DNA of 13,438 bases from Bacteroidota bacterium (GTDB taxonomy: Bacteria > Bacteroidota > Bacteroidia > Flavobacteriales_F > PHOS-HE28): NCBI GenBank assembly GCA_023430325.1, contig JAEZAU010000103.1:1-13438 (forward strand), given 5' to 3'. The position numbers were made by a program, and so were the translations under genes. Shown one piece after another: positions 1-8,071 of this stretch. Positions within the stretch are counted from its first letter, which is position 1, and each line of letters starts with the position of its first letter. The notes below the pieces were generated by a model. That model was not told the origin of the DNA. It did not search any database and saw only the letters and a program-made list of their open reading frames with translations.

Positions 1-447
1 AACGAGTACCACAAGGGCCGCATGGCGAGCGTGGTGTTCCATGCCTTCAACCAGATACAGGCGAATGGGGGAATGAAGCTCTTTCGCAGCCACCGATCGG
101 ACTACAAGGACGGTGAACAGCTGCGCGATTTCGTGTACGTGAAGGATGTGTGCAGCGTTTGCATGTTCCTGATGCAGCACCGGAAGGGAAGCGGGATCTA
201 CAACCTGGGCAGCGGCCGGGCGCGAACGTTCCTCGATCTGGCGCGATCCACGTTCAAGGCGTTGGACAAGCCGGAAAAGATCGAGTTCATCGATACGCCG
301 ATCGACATCCGTGACAAGTACCAGTACTTCACTGAGGCGAAGATGGAGAAGTTGCGCTCGATCGGTTACGACAAGCCTTTCACTTCACTCGAGGAAGGCG
401 TGGAGGATTACGTGAAGAATTATCTGCTGAAGAAAGCCTACTGCTGA
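1..447 (+). CDS. rfaD: ADP-L-glycero-D-manno-heptose 6-epimerase, C-terminal part (5' truncated by window)
   Basis: The reading frame is open from base 1 (N-E-Y-H-K-G-R before the first Met at 22), so the gene starts upstream of the window. About 148 residues are visible, roughly the C-terminal half of a ~310-320 residue enzyme. The family converts ADP-D-glycero- to ADP-L-glycero-manno-heptose in the cytoplasm, the last step in making the LPS inner-core heptose donor. It is an extended SDR with NAD(P)-binding in the missing N-terminal part. Visible family signatures are HKGRMASVVFHAF near the start (the Lys corresponds, from memory, to a catalytic base in the E. coli enzyme), RDFVYVKDV, GIYNLGSGRARTF, YQYFTEAKMEKL and YDKPFTSLEEGVEDYV at the end. 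The stop is TGA at 445-447. The last ten bases overlap the end of the convergent MerR gene. Identity is secure from these motifs; the YxxxK active-site motif cannot be checked here. Confidence 0.93.
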   Translation, partial: NEYHKGRMASVVFHAFNQIQANGGMKLFRSHRSDYKDGEQLRDFVYVKDVCSVCMFLMQHRKGSGIYNLGSGRARTFLDLARSTFKALDKPEKIEFIDTPIDIRDKYQYFTEAKMEKLRSIGYDKPFTSLEEGVEDYVKNYLLKKAYC

Positions 448-794
448 AAAGTCTCGCGCATTTCAAGCAACGCCGATCGTATCGATCTCAATTTCGATCG
501 CACTTCATCGATCGGAATGGGCGCTTCGAATAAAGTAGGTTCCTCCTTCGATCGCAATTGTTCGCGTGCGCCGTTCAATGTGAAACCCTTCTCCTTCACC
601 AGGTGATGGCTCCGCTTGAGATGATCGATATCCTTTCGTTCGAAAAGCCGATCGCCTTTGCTGGTGCGGCGCGGCCGCATGCCGCCCATTTCTTTCTCCC
701 AATACCGGATCAGCGAGGTGTTCACGCCAAGTTCGGCGGCCACTTCGCCGATGGTGAAGTAGAGCTTCTCGATCTGTTTCTCCTTGTAGGGCAT
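438..794 (-). CDS. MerR-family transcriptional regulator
   Basis: A 118-residue protein with an N-terminal MerR winged helix-turn-helix (about residues 10-75): YFTIGEVAAELGVNTSLIRYWEKE, followed by a GDRLFERKDIDHLK wing and KEKGFTLNGAREQL. The C-terminal tail (about 80-118) is short and probably a dimerisation helix, with no Cys-rich metal-binding loop, so no effector can be assigned. The ATG at 794 is preferred over an in-frame TTG at 815 because the MerR fold starts only a few residues after the ATG and because a TAnnTTTG promoter box lies between them. The gene follows the M23 gene with a 17-bp gap and ends convergently in rfaD with a 10-bp overlap. Close relatives of this short MerR are widespread next to M23 genes in Bacteroidota (recalled, not searched). 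The target is unknown. Confidence 0.88.
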   Translation of the reverse strand: MPYKEKQIEKLYFTIGEVAAELGVNTSLIRYWEKEMGGMRPRRTSKGDRLFERKDIDHLKRSHHLVKEKGFTLNGAREQLRSKEEPTLFEAPIPIDEVRSKLRSIRSALLEMRETFQQ

Positions 795-803
795 CGGCAA
801 CGC

Positions 804-811
804 CAAATGTA
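804..811 (-). promoter_or_regulatory. Candidate Bacteroidota -7 promoter box (TACATTTG) for the MerR gene
   Basis: On the minus strand the octamer TACATTTG fits the Bacteroidota -7 consensus TAnnTTTG exactly. It sits just after the M23 stop codon, and only 9 nt separate it from the ATG at 794. Transcription from it would give an almost leaderless mRNA. No clear TTG/TTTG -33 element is seen at the usual ~19-21 bp spacing upstream, so this is a candidate only. Confidence 0.4.
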
Positions 812-1783
812 TCAATCCAGCGATTGCCCCGCATTGCGCGAGATCTCCAGCATCAGCGCGTATTCCTCCGGCGATAGATCGTTGAAGAAGAAGTTCACTG
901 GATCGACAGGTTCCTTGCCTTTGCGCACTTCGTAGTGCAAATGCGGACCTGAGCTCAATCCGGAATTCCCGACGAGGCCGATCACGTCGCCACGCTTCAC
1001 CTTCTGGCCTTTGCGCACTTCGATCTTGCTCAGGTGCGCGTAGAGCGTTTCGTAATCGAAACCATGATCGATGATCACGTGCATGCCGTAGCCGTTGGTG
1101 GCATAATCAGCGAAGGTCACTTTTCCATCGCCGGTCGCGTAGATCGGTGTGCCGGGTTTGGCGGTGAAATCCATTCCACCATGGAACTTGTTGATCTTGT
1201 GGATCGGGTGTATCCGCCAGCCATAACCGCCGGCGGTCATGGTAAGATCTTCGTTCGGGATCGGTTGGATCGATGGTATGGCGGCCAGCATCTCCTGTTT
1301 TCGCAGGACGAGCGATGCCACTTCATCCAGCGATCGCGATTGCACCACCATCTGTCGGGCGAGCTTATCCAACCGGCGGCGTGTATCGATGATGAGGTCG
1401 CTGCTGGCAAAACCGGCGATGTCACGATAACGATTGATCCCTCCGGTGCCTGCCTGCCGCATGCTCTCGGGCAGCGGATCGGCCTCGAAGATGACGCGGT
1501 AGATATTGTCATCACGGCGGCGTACATCACCCATCACCTGTTCCAGCTCGGCGATCTGTTTGTTCAGCAGTTCATACTGGATGAGCAGCTGCTGGTTCTC
1601 GCGTTTCAAGGTGGCCTCCTTGGGTGAATCCACGAACTGGTACACCAGGAAGATCCCCAGCAGGCCAACGATGAGCCCGGGCGAGAGATAAATGATGAGG
1701 CGCTTCGTACGCTGCCAGGCCGATAGGGTGATGCGCTCGAAATTGAGCGTATCCGGATTGAAGCGATATTTCAGCTCTGCCAT
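812..1783 (-). CDS. Membrane-anchored M23 (LytM-type) peptidoglycan endopeptidase
   Basis: A 323-residue protein. Residues 1-27 are a short cytoplasmic segment, followed by one hydrophobic helix (about 28-50, LIIYLSPGLIVGLLGIFLVY) and no cleavable signal site, so it is an inner-membrane anchor with the rest periplasmic. Residues ~55-85 are charged and helical, likely coiled coil, and a helical linker runs to ~165. The M23 domain spans about 185-300. Its zinc ligands and catalytic residues are all present: H201 and D205 in HGGMD, H250 in YAHL, and H281/H283 in GPHLHYEV. It is therefore probably an active metallo-endopeptidase cutting peptide cross-links, unlike EnvC/NlpD-type degenerate LytM activators. 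It lies 52 bp downstream of porU2 and 17 bp upstream of the MerR gene on the same strand. The start codon lies within a perfect inverted repeat (see 1781-1819). Confidence 0.92.
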   Translation of the reverse strand: MAELKYRFNPDTLNFERITLSAWQRTKRLIIYLSPGLIVGLLGIFLVYQFVDSPKEATLKRENQQLLIQYELLNKQIAELEQVMGDVRRRDDNIYRVIFEADPLPESMRQAGTGGINRYRDIAGFASSDLIIDTRRRLDKLARQMVVQSRSLDEVASLVLRKQEMLAAIPSIQPIPNEDLTMTAGGYGWRIHPIHKINKFHGGMDFTAKPGTPIYATGDGKVTFADYATNGYGMHVIIDHGFDYETLYAHLSKIEVRKGQKVKRGDVIGLVGNSGLSSGPHLHYEVRKGKEPVDPVNFFFNDLSPEEYALMLEISRNAGQSLD

Positions 1784-1819
1784 TCGCGGGCGGTGAAAAT
1801 ACTCGATGCACCGCGAATG
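1781..1819. repeat. Perfect 9-bp inverted repeat overlapping the M23 start codon
   Basis: CATTCGCGG at 1781-1789 is the exact reverse complement of CCGCGAATG at 1811-1819, with 21 bp between. The inner pentamers CGGTG (1791-1795) and CACCG (1809-1813) are also complementary, giving a competing fold. On the minus-strand transcript the downstream arm contains the M23 ATG, so a hairpin would bury the start codon. The far arm also overlaps a TACATTCG -7-like box (1814-1821, minus). It could be an RNA hairpin controlling translation, or an operator. Confidence 0.5.
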
Positions 1820-1833
1820 TATCGTGGGGGTCG

Positions 1834-1849
1834 ATCTACTTCAGTAGAT
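1834..1849. repeat. Short perfect palindromic hairpin at the porU2 stop codon
   Basis: ATCTACT (1834-1840) and AGTAGAT (1843-1849) are exact reverse complements separated by two bases, and the stop codon TAG of the porU2-like gene lies inside. There is no following U-tract, so a classic intrinsic terminator is not supported. It may be an RNA-stability or processing hairpin, or chance. Confidence 0.3.
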
Positions 1850-4800
1850 ACATCTTGCCAAAACCCCGGTTGAAATACTGGCTGGCCGAGGTCTCGCGAT
1901 ATTCGATATCCTCACCGTTGAGCTTGGCGATGACCTTGTAGATGTACACGCCGCGGGCAAGCCGGTCGCCATATTGATCGGTCCCGTCCCACGCGAAATC
2001 GGTCATGTTGCGTCCTACACGGATCGGTCCCAGCTCATGCATGCCGATCTCCCTCACCACACGCCCCGATACGGTCATGATCTGCACTTTCATGTACGTA
2101 GGTGCCTGGTGGCCCGTGACGGTGAAGACGAATCGCGTATTGGTGGTGAACGGATTGGGGTAATTGAGGATCTCGGTGATCGTTGGTCGCGTGATCACTT
2201 CGAAGTTGATCGAGTACCGGTTGTCACCTGAATGGTTCGCGCTCTGATCGGTAGCCTCCACGGCAAGCTGATATGTACCATCCACCTGGAAAATGGGCCG
2301 CCATAGGATCTTGGCAACGTTCTCCGTACCGCTTGCCGGCAGGAACTGCATGTTCTCCGATCCATCGGAATTGCGGAAGTACAAGCGTTCGATGCCTCCG
2401 CCCGGCCGTGTGAGGAATACCTTGAAGTTCGCCGTGTCAGCAGGTGAATCCATCAGGAGCACTGTGTTCTCGTCATCCAGCGTCACCATGATCTCCGGCC
2501 TGGCCGAAACGATATCGCCATCAAGGATGTGGATGCCGTCGAAGGTGACATCGAGCAGCGGATTGGTGATGTCCACATCCACATCGAAACGGATGGTGGC
2601 GATGTTGTTGAAGTGGAATTGTTCCAACTGGTGATATACGCCAGTGATCGTATCGATCGGGTTCGCCTCGATGATCAGTGTGTTCGCACCACCGAAGTTG
2701 CTCGTGGAGAATTGGATGGTATCCATCAGGATCGCTCCGGCAGGCAAAGGTTCCTTCACTTCATAATGGATCCTGTGGCGCACGTTGTTCTGATCGATGA
2801 CCCACGCGGTCATCAAAAGGCTGTCCATGTCGAACTGGCTGACGTTCTGAACGGCCACCGCAACGCTTGCTTCTTGTCCATTGAACAGGCCGCCGAGCGC
2901 ATTGTGGAAACCTGCCGGTGGATGGATGGCCGCTTCAGGTGCAGGTGAGCTCAACAATTGCCAGCGCTTCAATTGGGATGGATCCGGAGAATTGATGTCA
3001 TCATCCTTGAAGTAGCCTCTGAAGCTCAAGCGTGGATACTGCATGGCATTGATCGAGCCCAGATCGAACTCCTCCTGGTCCGCATCGATCGTATGCAACG
3101 TCATGGGTTGGGCGTTCGGCGTGTTGGGATGGCCCTGGATGATGATGGAAGTGCTGTCGGTCGCCTCCACCTCTGACAATTTCCAATAGGCATGCTCCCA
3201 GCTGGTGGCGGCGCTGCTCGCCATGGTGGAGATCACTCCCTGATCGGTACTGGCATCCACCCACACGGAAAGCGAAATGATGGATGTTTTCGAGGTGCCG
3301 ATCGTATCCTCGAAAGAGGAAGGTGTACCGGCCTGCACGTAGAAGATGTATGGGACAGTATCCGTCAATGCATCGAGATCCAATGAAGATGATGTCAACT
3401 GATCCAACGTGGATATGAGGCCAGGACCGTTCAGCTGCACAGCCGTCTTGTCCAGGTATTTCCAGGTGGCCACCAGAACGTGATGGTCCTGGATCTCTGG
3501 CGATGACAGCATGGTGGCCATGCCCTGCAACGCATTGGGATCGTTCATCGGGAACACGAAGAAGTACTCGATCCTGTTGCGGCATTGGCCTGCAGCCCCG
3601 TTGTTGTTGTTCAGGTTGCCGAACTGGTGATCTTCATTGTAGACCACCGGCTGGCCATCGATGATGGTCTGCCATCGGGCGCCCCAGGGTTCGAAGGTGT
3701 TCGGTGTGGTCACCATCACCAGGAAGGAAGGCGTTTGCGGTGCACCGGGACATCCATTACCATAATCGACAACACCCAGATCGATGAGCCAGCGATGTCC
3801 CTCGCTTCCGTTGTTGTTGCCTCTCACTTCCGACCGCAGGTTCTTTTCTCCGCTGAAGAAATCGAAGTCACGTTCGGGCCGGTCATAAACGATGCCTGCG
3901 TAGTCATCGTTCTTGAACTGGAAATAATGCGCCTGGCCCCACCCGTGTTCCCCTGGAATGTATTGGAATGATCGTTCGTACCAATTGTATCCGCCATTGC
4001 CGGTACTGTCAATGGTGCAACGCCAGTAGAACACGGTGCTGTCGTTGATGGTGTTCAGGCCATAGATGTTCTGCGGTTGCCAGCTCACCACACCTCCGGG
4101 CGCCTGCAGCGTAGCGCTCTCCATCATGGGACTGTTGTACAGATCGGTGGTATCTATCTGGAAAAGATACGTGCGCACGGGGGCGAATGGATCGCCGGTA
4201 CTTGCCTTCAGCGTGGGGCTCGGATCGGGAATGATCGCGAAATTGTAAGGGTATATCGGCACCAGATCGCCGGAGGTGATGAAGAACGTGCTGGTGGCGA
4301 TGTTGTTGATCACATCATCCAGTTCGGGAACTACATCAGGCTCCTGGTCAACCTTTACGGTGATCGTGTTCAGGCCGGCACCACCAGCGAATGCCATGGT
4401 GGGCACCTGGAAATAGGCGGTGTCCTTGTAATAGAGGTTGGTGAGCTGTGTATTGTAGTTCTGTACGGCCCCGAGCAGCGGTGCCATGCGTTCAAGTTCC
4501 ACGTTGAACGAGGTATTCACTGCCTTGCCGATGTTGGTGATCACCGCCTTTACCTGGAAGGTATCGGTATCGGCCGTAACGATGGATGGATCATAATGGA
4601 TGGCCTCCGTGGTGATCTCATAATCCGGCTCGGGCCATGAATTCAGGATCAACGTCGGATCGCCCTGCAAAGCGAACGTATGCACGGTATTGACGGCAAT
4701 AGGATTTAAACCCGGAAGCAATTCGTTTGCAGTATGGACCATATGTTGCCCCAATCCTTTTCCATAATTGTACTGGCTGAAGCTTTCGTACCAGCTAATA

Positions 4801-6986
4801 CTATATCCGGCAAGTGCCTGATCCAACCCTACCTCTGTCGAGGCAAGGAATGCGATAGGTCCATTATCCGCCATCATCACCCAGTTCTCAGGCGTACTCA
4901 CGAAGGTGTTGGTATGCACGTTGCCGATGTAGCAGGAGTTGCCGATCACCATCGGATGCCTGCCGTTCCAATCGTAGTTCGCTGGGTCATCGATCGTGAT
5001 CTCGAAACCACCACCCGATGCGTGTGCGAAGAAGTTCATCAATGTCACACCTTCCTCTTCAATGAAATAGCGAACGGAGTCGGCTGAAGCTTGTTGGAAC
5101 ACACCTGATTGGTTCCTCTTGAAGTCTATGACGCGGCCGCCAAAAGATGTATCCTCGGCTGCTGTCTTCATTTGATGCATGAATACGCCGAACTGTTGCG
5201 TTTGCTGAGCGGTGGTACCACCCCTGAAATGCAGGATGTTCTTCATCCAGGCCGCAGGTTCCTGGCCTTCGAAAGCGAGCACCTTCATGCGGTAATTCTC
5301 CACCTGTTGCGGCAGCTTCGCGCTCAACCGTCCCACAGGGAATTGCTGGGTCATCGGGTTGTAGTTCAACCCGATGGTGTAACAGTTGTCCGTGGCCGGA
5401 AAGCCGAAGCTCGGCACCAGGCAATCGGCATAGGCGTTGTTCATGTTCGGCCGGTAGCTCGCGTTGGCATTGTTCAACCGATGCGCCTGAACTGATTTGC
5501 CGATGATGAAGAGTCCTTCAGGAACTTCATCCCAGGTATCGAACACATATCTGCAATAGGCCCTTATTGAAAGTGGATGCTTGGGTATGCCACCGCCGAA
5601 TTGATCATACAGTTCATCCACATCGGCGATCACCGTATTCAACGGATTGCGCAAGCTTGCTTCACGATCTGCTGCGTAGCTTGAGGCGGCATCCATAAGG
5701 GTGTTATGCGTAACGATGAGCATGGTGGAGCCCGCGCCCAGCGTGGAGAAATCCGTGAAGTATCCCGAAGGTGTGACCGGAGTGATCTGGGTGATGTTGT
5801 TGACCGAATTCTGGTTCATGATGATCACATCGGTCAAAGCAGAACCCGTTTCCTGCGGCACCAACGCGTTCCAGCCTCCGGTTCCCATCTCGGCCGCGAT
5901 GCGCCGTATCGTATCGCCCATCACATAGACGATCGGTGTGCCTACGAAGCTGTTGAACGCGATACGCGCGAGGTCAAGGCCATCGTTCTCCAGGGCGATC
6001 TGCGCATATTGCACAGCCCCCATGTTCGGCGTATGCGGATATCGGACACGCACGTATGCCAGTGTCTGCTCATCATTGTAAGATGCGCTCAATGGCTGGT
6101 CAGCGATCGCCTTGTAACGAAGAACGAGCGAAGTGCCCAGCGCAGAATTGGGCAGGTTGAAGGAGGCATGCACCACCTTGTTCCCCGCGTAGATCGTATC
6201 CTTCACAAGCGTGCCGGGGGCAGCACCATAAAGGATCTGCAGATGATGGTCCGGTGTACCGCCGCCGGGTGCGTTCAGGCCCACGACCGCAGTGTTCACA
6301 AGCACATCCGGTGTACCGGCGCCGTTATACTGGTTCGTAGTGGTCACCGTAGAGGTCACCTCCGATGTGGATCCCATGGGAGCCTGCATGAGCACATTGT
6401 GGAAGTAACCTTCCCCTTCCTGGTAGAAGCCGGTGGTGGCGCCATATTCGTAGGTGCGGCCGGGGAAGTAGCGGCCTGTCAATGAGACCACCTGATCCCA
6501 ATAGAACCATGGTCGCGCAACGTGGTCATCCAGGCCCGTGTTGTCATGCACCTTGATGCGGTTCTTTTCGACGGAAGGGGATGGATCGAACGTGATGTAG
6601 TAACGGATGGTATCGTTGAAAAGACTGTAATACGGGTTGGCCACATGTTGCGGCAATGAATAAAGCCTTTGATCGAGCCACGCATCGTTCTTCCTTGCAT
6701 GGAACTCGATGAAATCCCCAGTATTGAACACGCCATCCGCTTCACCCTGCACATGGATCGGAACCTGCTGCTCACGGTTGAAGATCATGATGTCCCGCGG
6801 ATCGGTACTGGCCACCGGGAATCCAGCGTTCGCGAGTGCTGCGGAATCGATCCGTGCCAGACCGTTGGTGGCGATCTTGAAGCTCCAGTAAGGCCGGGAA
6901 TGATCGATCCATTCGTTGCCGTATGGCTGTGCCCACAAAGACGTAGCAGTAAGGATCGTGAAGAGCGAGAGTAGATGTCTCATCAT
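1836..6986 (-). CDS. porU2: Giant C25 gingipain-like type IX secretion sortase, PorU2-type
   Basis: A 1716-residue secreted protein. Residues 1-19/20 are a signal peptide (MMRHLL..., cleavage near SLWA|Q). An N-terminal beta domain is followed by a peptidase C25 domain (about 380-785) with VGRLSAKLPQQVENY at ~551-565. Its catalytic dyad is visible as H655 (FFAHASGGG) and C685 (GNSCYIGN). Residues ~788-905 are CARDB-like, and ~925-1025 resemble a fibronectin-type sandwich. A second CARDB-like unit lies at ~1365-1465, then a domain with PLLDVTFDGIHILDGDIVSA (~1477-1496). Residues 1605-1716 are a FlgD/T9SS-type C-terminal domain starting NYPNPF and ending GFGKMYLLK. PorU family members cleave C-terminal signals of T9SS cargo at the cell surface and transfer them to anionic LPS. 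Canonical PorU is ~1100-1250 residues, so this fits the longer PorU2 class, whose sorting role is inferred rather than shown. It starts by a 4-bp ATGA overlap with the porV-like gene. An in-frame Met follows directly at 6983. Confidence 0.87.
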   Translation of the reverse strand: MMRHLLSLFTILTATSLWAQPYGNEWIDHSRPYWSFKIATNGLARIDSAALANAGFPVASTDPRDIMIFNREQQVPIHVQGEADGVFNTGDFIEFHARKNDAWLDQRLYSLPQHVANPYYSLFNDTIRYYITFDPSPSVEKNRIKVHDNTGLDDHVARPWFYWDQVVSLTGRYFPGRTYEYGATTGFYQEGEGYFHNVLMQAPMGSTSEVTSTVTTTNQYNGAGTPDVLVNTAVVGLNAPGGGTPDHHLQILYGAAPGTLVKDTIYAGNKVVHASFNLPNSALGTSLVLRYKAIADQPLSASYNDEQTLAYVRVRYPHTPNMGAVQYAQIALENDGLDLARIAFNSFVGTPIVYVMGDTIRRIAAEMGTGGWNALVPQETGSALTDVIIMNQNSVNNITQITPVTPSGYFTDFSTLGAGSTMLIVTHNTLMDAASSYAADREASLRNPLNTVIADVDELYDQFGGGIPKHPLSIRAYCRYVFDTWDEVPEGLFIIGKSVQAHRLNNANASYRPNMNNAYADCLVPSFGFPATDNCYTIGLNYNPMTQQFPVGRLSAKLPQQVENYRMKVLAFEGQEPAAWMKNILHFRGGTTAQQTQQFGVFMHQMKTAAEDTSFGGRVIDFKRNQSGVFQQASADSVRYFIEEEGVTLMNFFAHASGGGFEITIDDPANYDWNGRHPMVIGNSCYIGNVHTNTFVSTPENWVMMADNGPIAFLASTEVGLDQALAGYSISWYESFSQYNYGKGLGQHMVHTANELLPGLNPIAVNTVHTFALQGDPTLILNSWPEPDYEITTEAIHYDPSIVTADTDTFQVKAVITNIGKAVNTSFNVELERMAPLLGAVQNYNTQLTNLYYKDTAYFQVPTMAFAGGAGLNTITVKVDQEPDVVPELDDVINNIATSTFFITSGDLVPIYPYNFAIIPDPSPTLKASTGDPFAPVRTYLFQIDTTDLYNSPMMESATLQAPGGVVSWQPQNIYGLNTINDSTVFYWRCTIDSTGNGGYNWYERSFQYIPGEHGWGQAHYFQFKNDDYAGIVYDRPERDFDFFSGEKNLRSEVRGNNNGSEGHRWLIDLGVVDYGNGCPGAPQTPSFLVMVTTPNTFEPWGARWQTIIDGQPVVYNEDHQFGNLNNNNGAAGQCRNRIEYFFVFPMNDPNALQGMATMLSSPEIQDHHVLVATWKYLDKTAVQLNGPGLISTLDQLTSSSLDLDALTDTVPYIFYVQAGTPSSFEDTIGTSKTSIISLSVWVDASTDQGVISTMASSAATSWEHAYWKLSEVEATDSTSIIIQGHPNTPNAQPMTLHTIDADQEEFDLGSINAMQYPRLSFRGYFKDDDINSPDPSQLKRWQLLSSPAPEAAIHPPAGFHNALGGLFNGQEASVAVAVQNVSQFDMDSLLMTAWVIDQNNVRHRIHYEVKEPLPAGAILMDTIQFSTSNFGGANTLIIEANPIDTITGVYHQLEQFHFNNIATIRFDVDVDITNPLLDVTFDGIHILDGDIVSARPEIMVTLDDENTVLLMDSPADTANFKVFLTRPGGGIERLYFRNSDGSENMQFLPASGTENVAKILWRPIFQVDGTYQLAVEATDQSANHSGDNRYSINFEVITRPTITEILNYPNPFTTNTRFVFTVTGHQAPTYMKVQIMTVSGRVVREIGMHELGPIRVGRNMTDFAWDGTDQYGDRLARGVYIYKVIAKLNGEDIEYRETSASQYFNRGFGKMYLLK

Positions 6987-8071
6987 GATGATGGACGTTT
7001 GAAGAGATCGAATTTCAGCGAGAACACGTTGCTGTAATCGGCCACCGTGGGATCCACGTTGGTGAGCGCGTAATCCAGCCAGACGCTCTTGATCTTGATG
7101 CCGATGCCGATGTTCGGTTGCATGCTCAAACGTTCACCATCCACCTCGGTCACTTCCTGGAAATAGCTGAGGCCGGTACGCACGAAGACCACGTTCGCAT
7201 AACCGAATTCAAGGCCCACGCGCGGATCTACGCTCAAGAGATCGGTGTTGATCAGCGTGTTGCGGCGCCCATCGAAGGTGTTCTCCAGATCGAGAGCGGC
7301 AAGCAGGGTGAACTTCTCACCGAACTTGAATTCACGTGCCACACCGAGCATCAACCTCGGCAGCGTTACTTCCACGGAATTCTCAGGGATCTCATTTTCC
7401 GTCTGCGTGAACACATCGATCGTTCGTTCATCCAGCGAATAGCTCCACGCATTGAAGGTGCTGGTGACATCGCGTGCCACCGCGGCAAAGCGCCAGCGAT
7501 CTTTGTGGTACTGCGCGCCGGCATCCAGGCCGAAACCCCAGGCCTTGCCGAATTCACCCACGCGACGATAGATCACCTTCACGTTGCCACCCAGCGAAAG
7601 CCCGGGAATGCCAAGACGGCGCGCATAGCTGATGAGGAACGCGTGATCGGCGGCGCTGAAGGAAGTGATGCGATCGTAATCGATGTTACCGCTCGGATCG
7701 ATGAGATCGATCGTGTTCGGGATGTTATCGATGCCAAAGCGGATGAACGTGATGCCGATCGTGCTCATGGAATCGATCGGCTTCGCAAGGCCTACGTAGT
7801 CGTACTTGGCGATGCCCGCGAAATATTCGTTGTGCATCACACCCACCTGCAGATCGCCTTTCACACCAAGCAGGCCGGCGGGATTCCAGTAACCTGCTGT
7901 AACATCGTTCACCACACCGGTATAAGCACTGCCCATGCCCAACGCACGCGCTCCCACGCCGATCGCCAGGAATTCATTGCTGTATTTTGGCGCGTCCTGG
8001 GCATTGATCCGCACAGGTACGGCGAGAACGAGAGTGAACAGAAAAGGCAGGAGTATCTTGTGCATATGCAT
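6983..8071 (-). CDS. PorV/PorQ-family outer-membrane beta-barrel (T9SS shuttle-like)
   Basis: A 362-residue protein starting MHMHKILLPF with a signal peptide (~1-24, VRINA|Q). The frame is open upstream to 8365, but that extension would overlap pssA and put residues before the signal peptide, so the ATG at 8071 (or 8065) is preferred. The mature N-terminus carries the family hallmark FLAIGVGARALGMGSAYTG...YWNPAGL (residues 34-67). The rest is amphipathic beta-strand typical of FadL-like barrels, with a charged C-terminus (FDLFKRPSS). PorV binds T9SS substrates at the translocon and carries them to PorU; PorQ and other paralogues have related roles. Its overlap with the porU2-like gene suggests the two act as a pair. 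Gene order (V-like before U-like) differs from the usual porU-porV order recalled for flavobacteria, so it is probably a paralogue, not the primary porV. Confidence 0.85.
   Translation of the reverse strand: MHMHKILLPFLFTLVLAVPVRINAQDAPKYSNEFLAIGVGARALGMGSAYTGVVNDVTAGYWNPAGLLGVKGDLQVGVMHNEYFAGIAKYDYVGLAKPIDSMSTIGITFIRFGIDNIPNTIDLIDPSGNIDYDRITSFSAADHAFLISYARRLGIPGLSLGGNVKVIYRRVGEFGKAWGFGLDAGAQYHKDRWRFAAVARDVTSTFNAWSYSLDERTIDVFTQTENEIPENSVEVTLPRLMLGVAREFKFGEKFTLLAALDLENTFDGRRNTLINTDLLSVDPRVGLEFGYANVVFVRTGLSYFQEVTEVDGERLSMQPNIGIGIKIKSVWLDYALTNVDPTVADYSNVFSLKFDLFKRPSS

Noticed and set aside
1834..1849. Intrinsic terminator after porU2
   Set aside because: The hairpin is short and A/T-rich and has no U-tract after it on the minus strand.
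5706..6485. A 259-codon plus-strand open frame opposite porU2
   Set aside because: It has the same antisense composition and is fully covered by the strongly supported porU2 frame.
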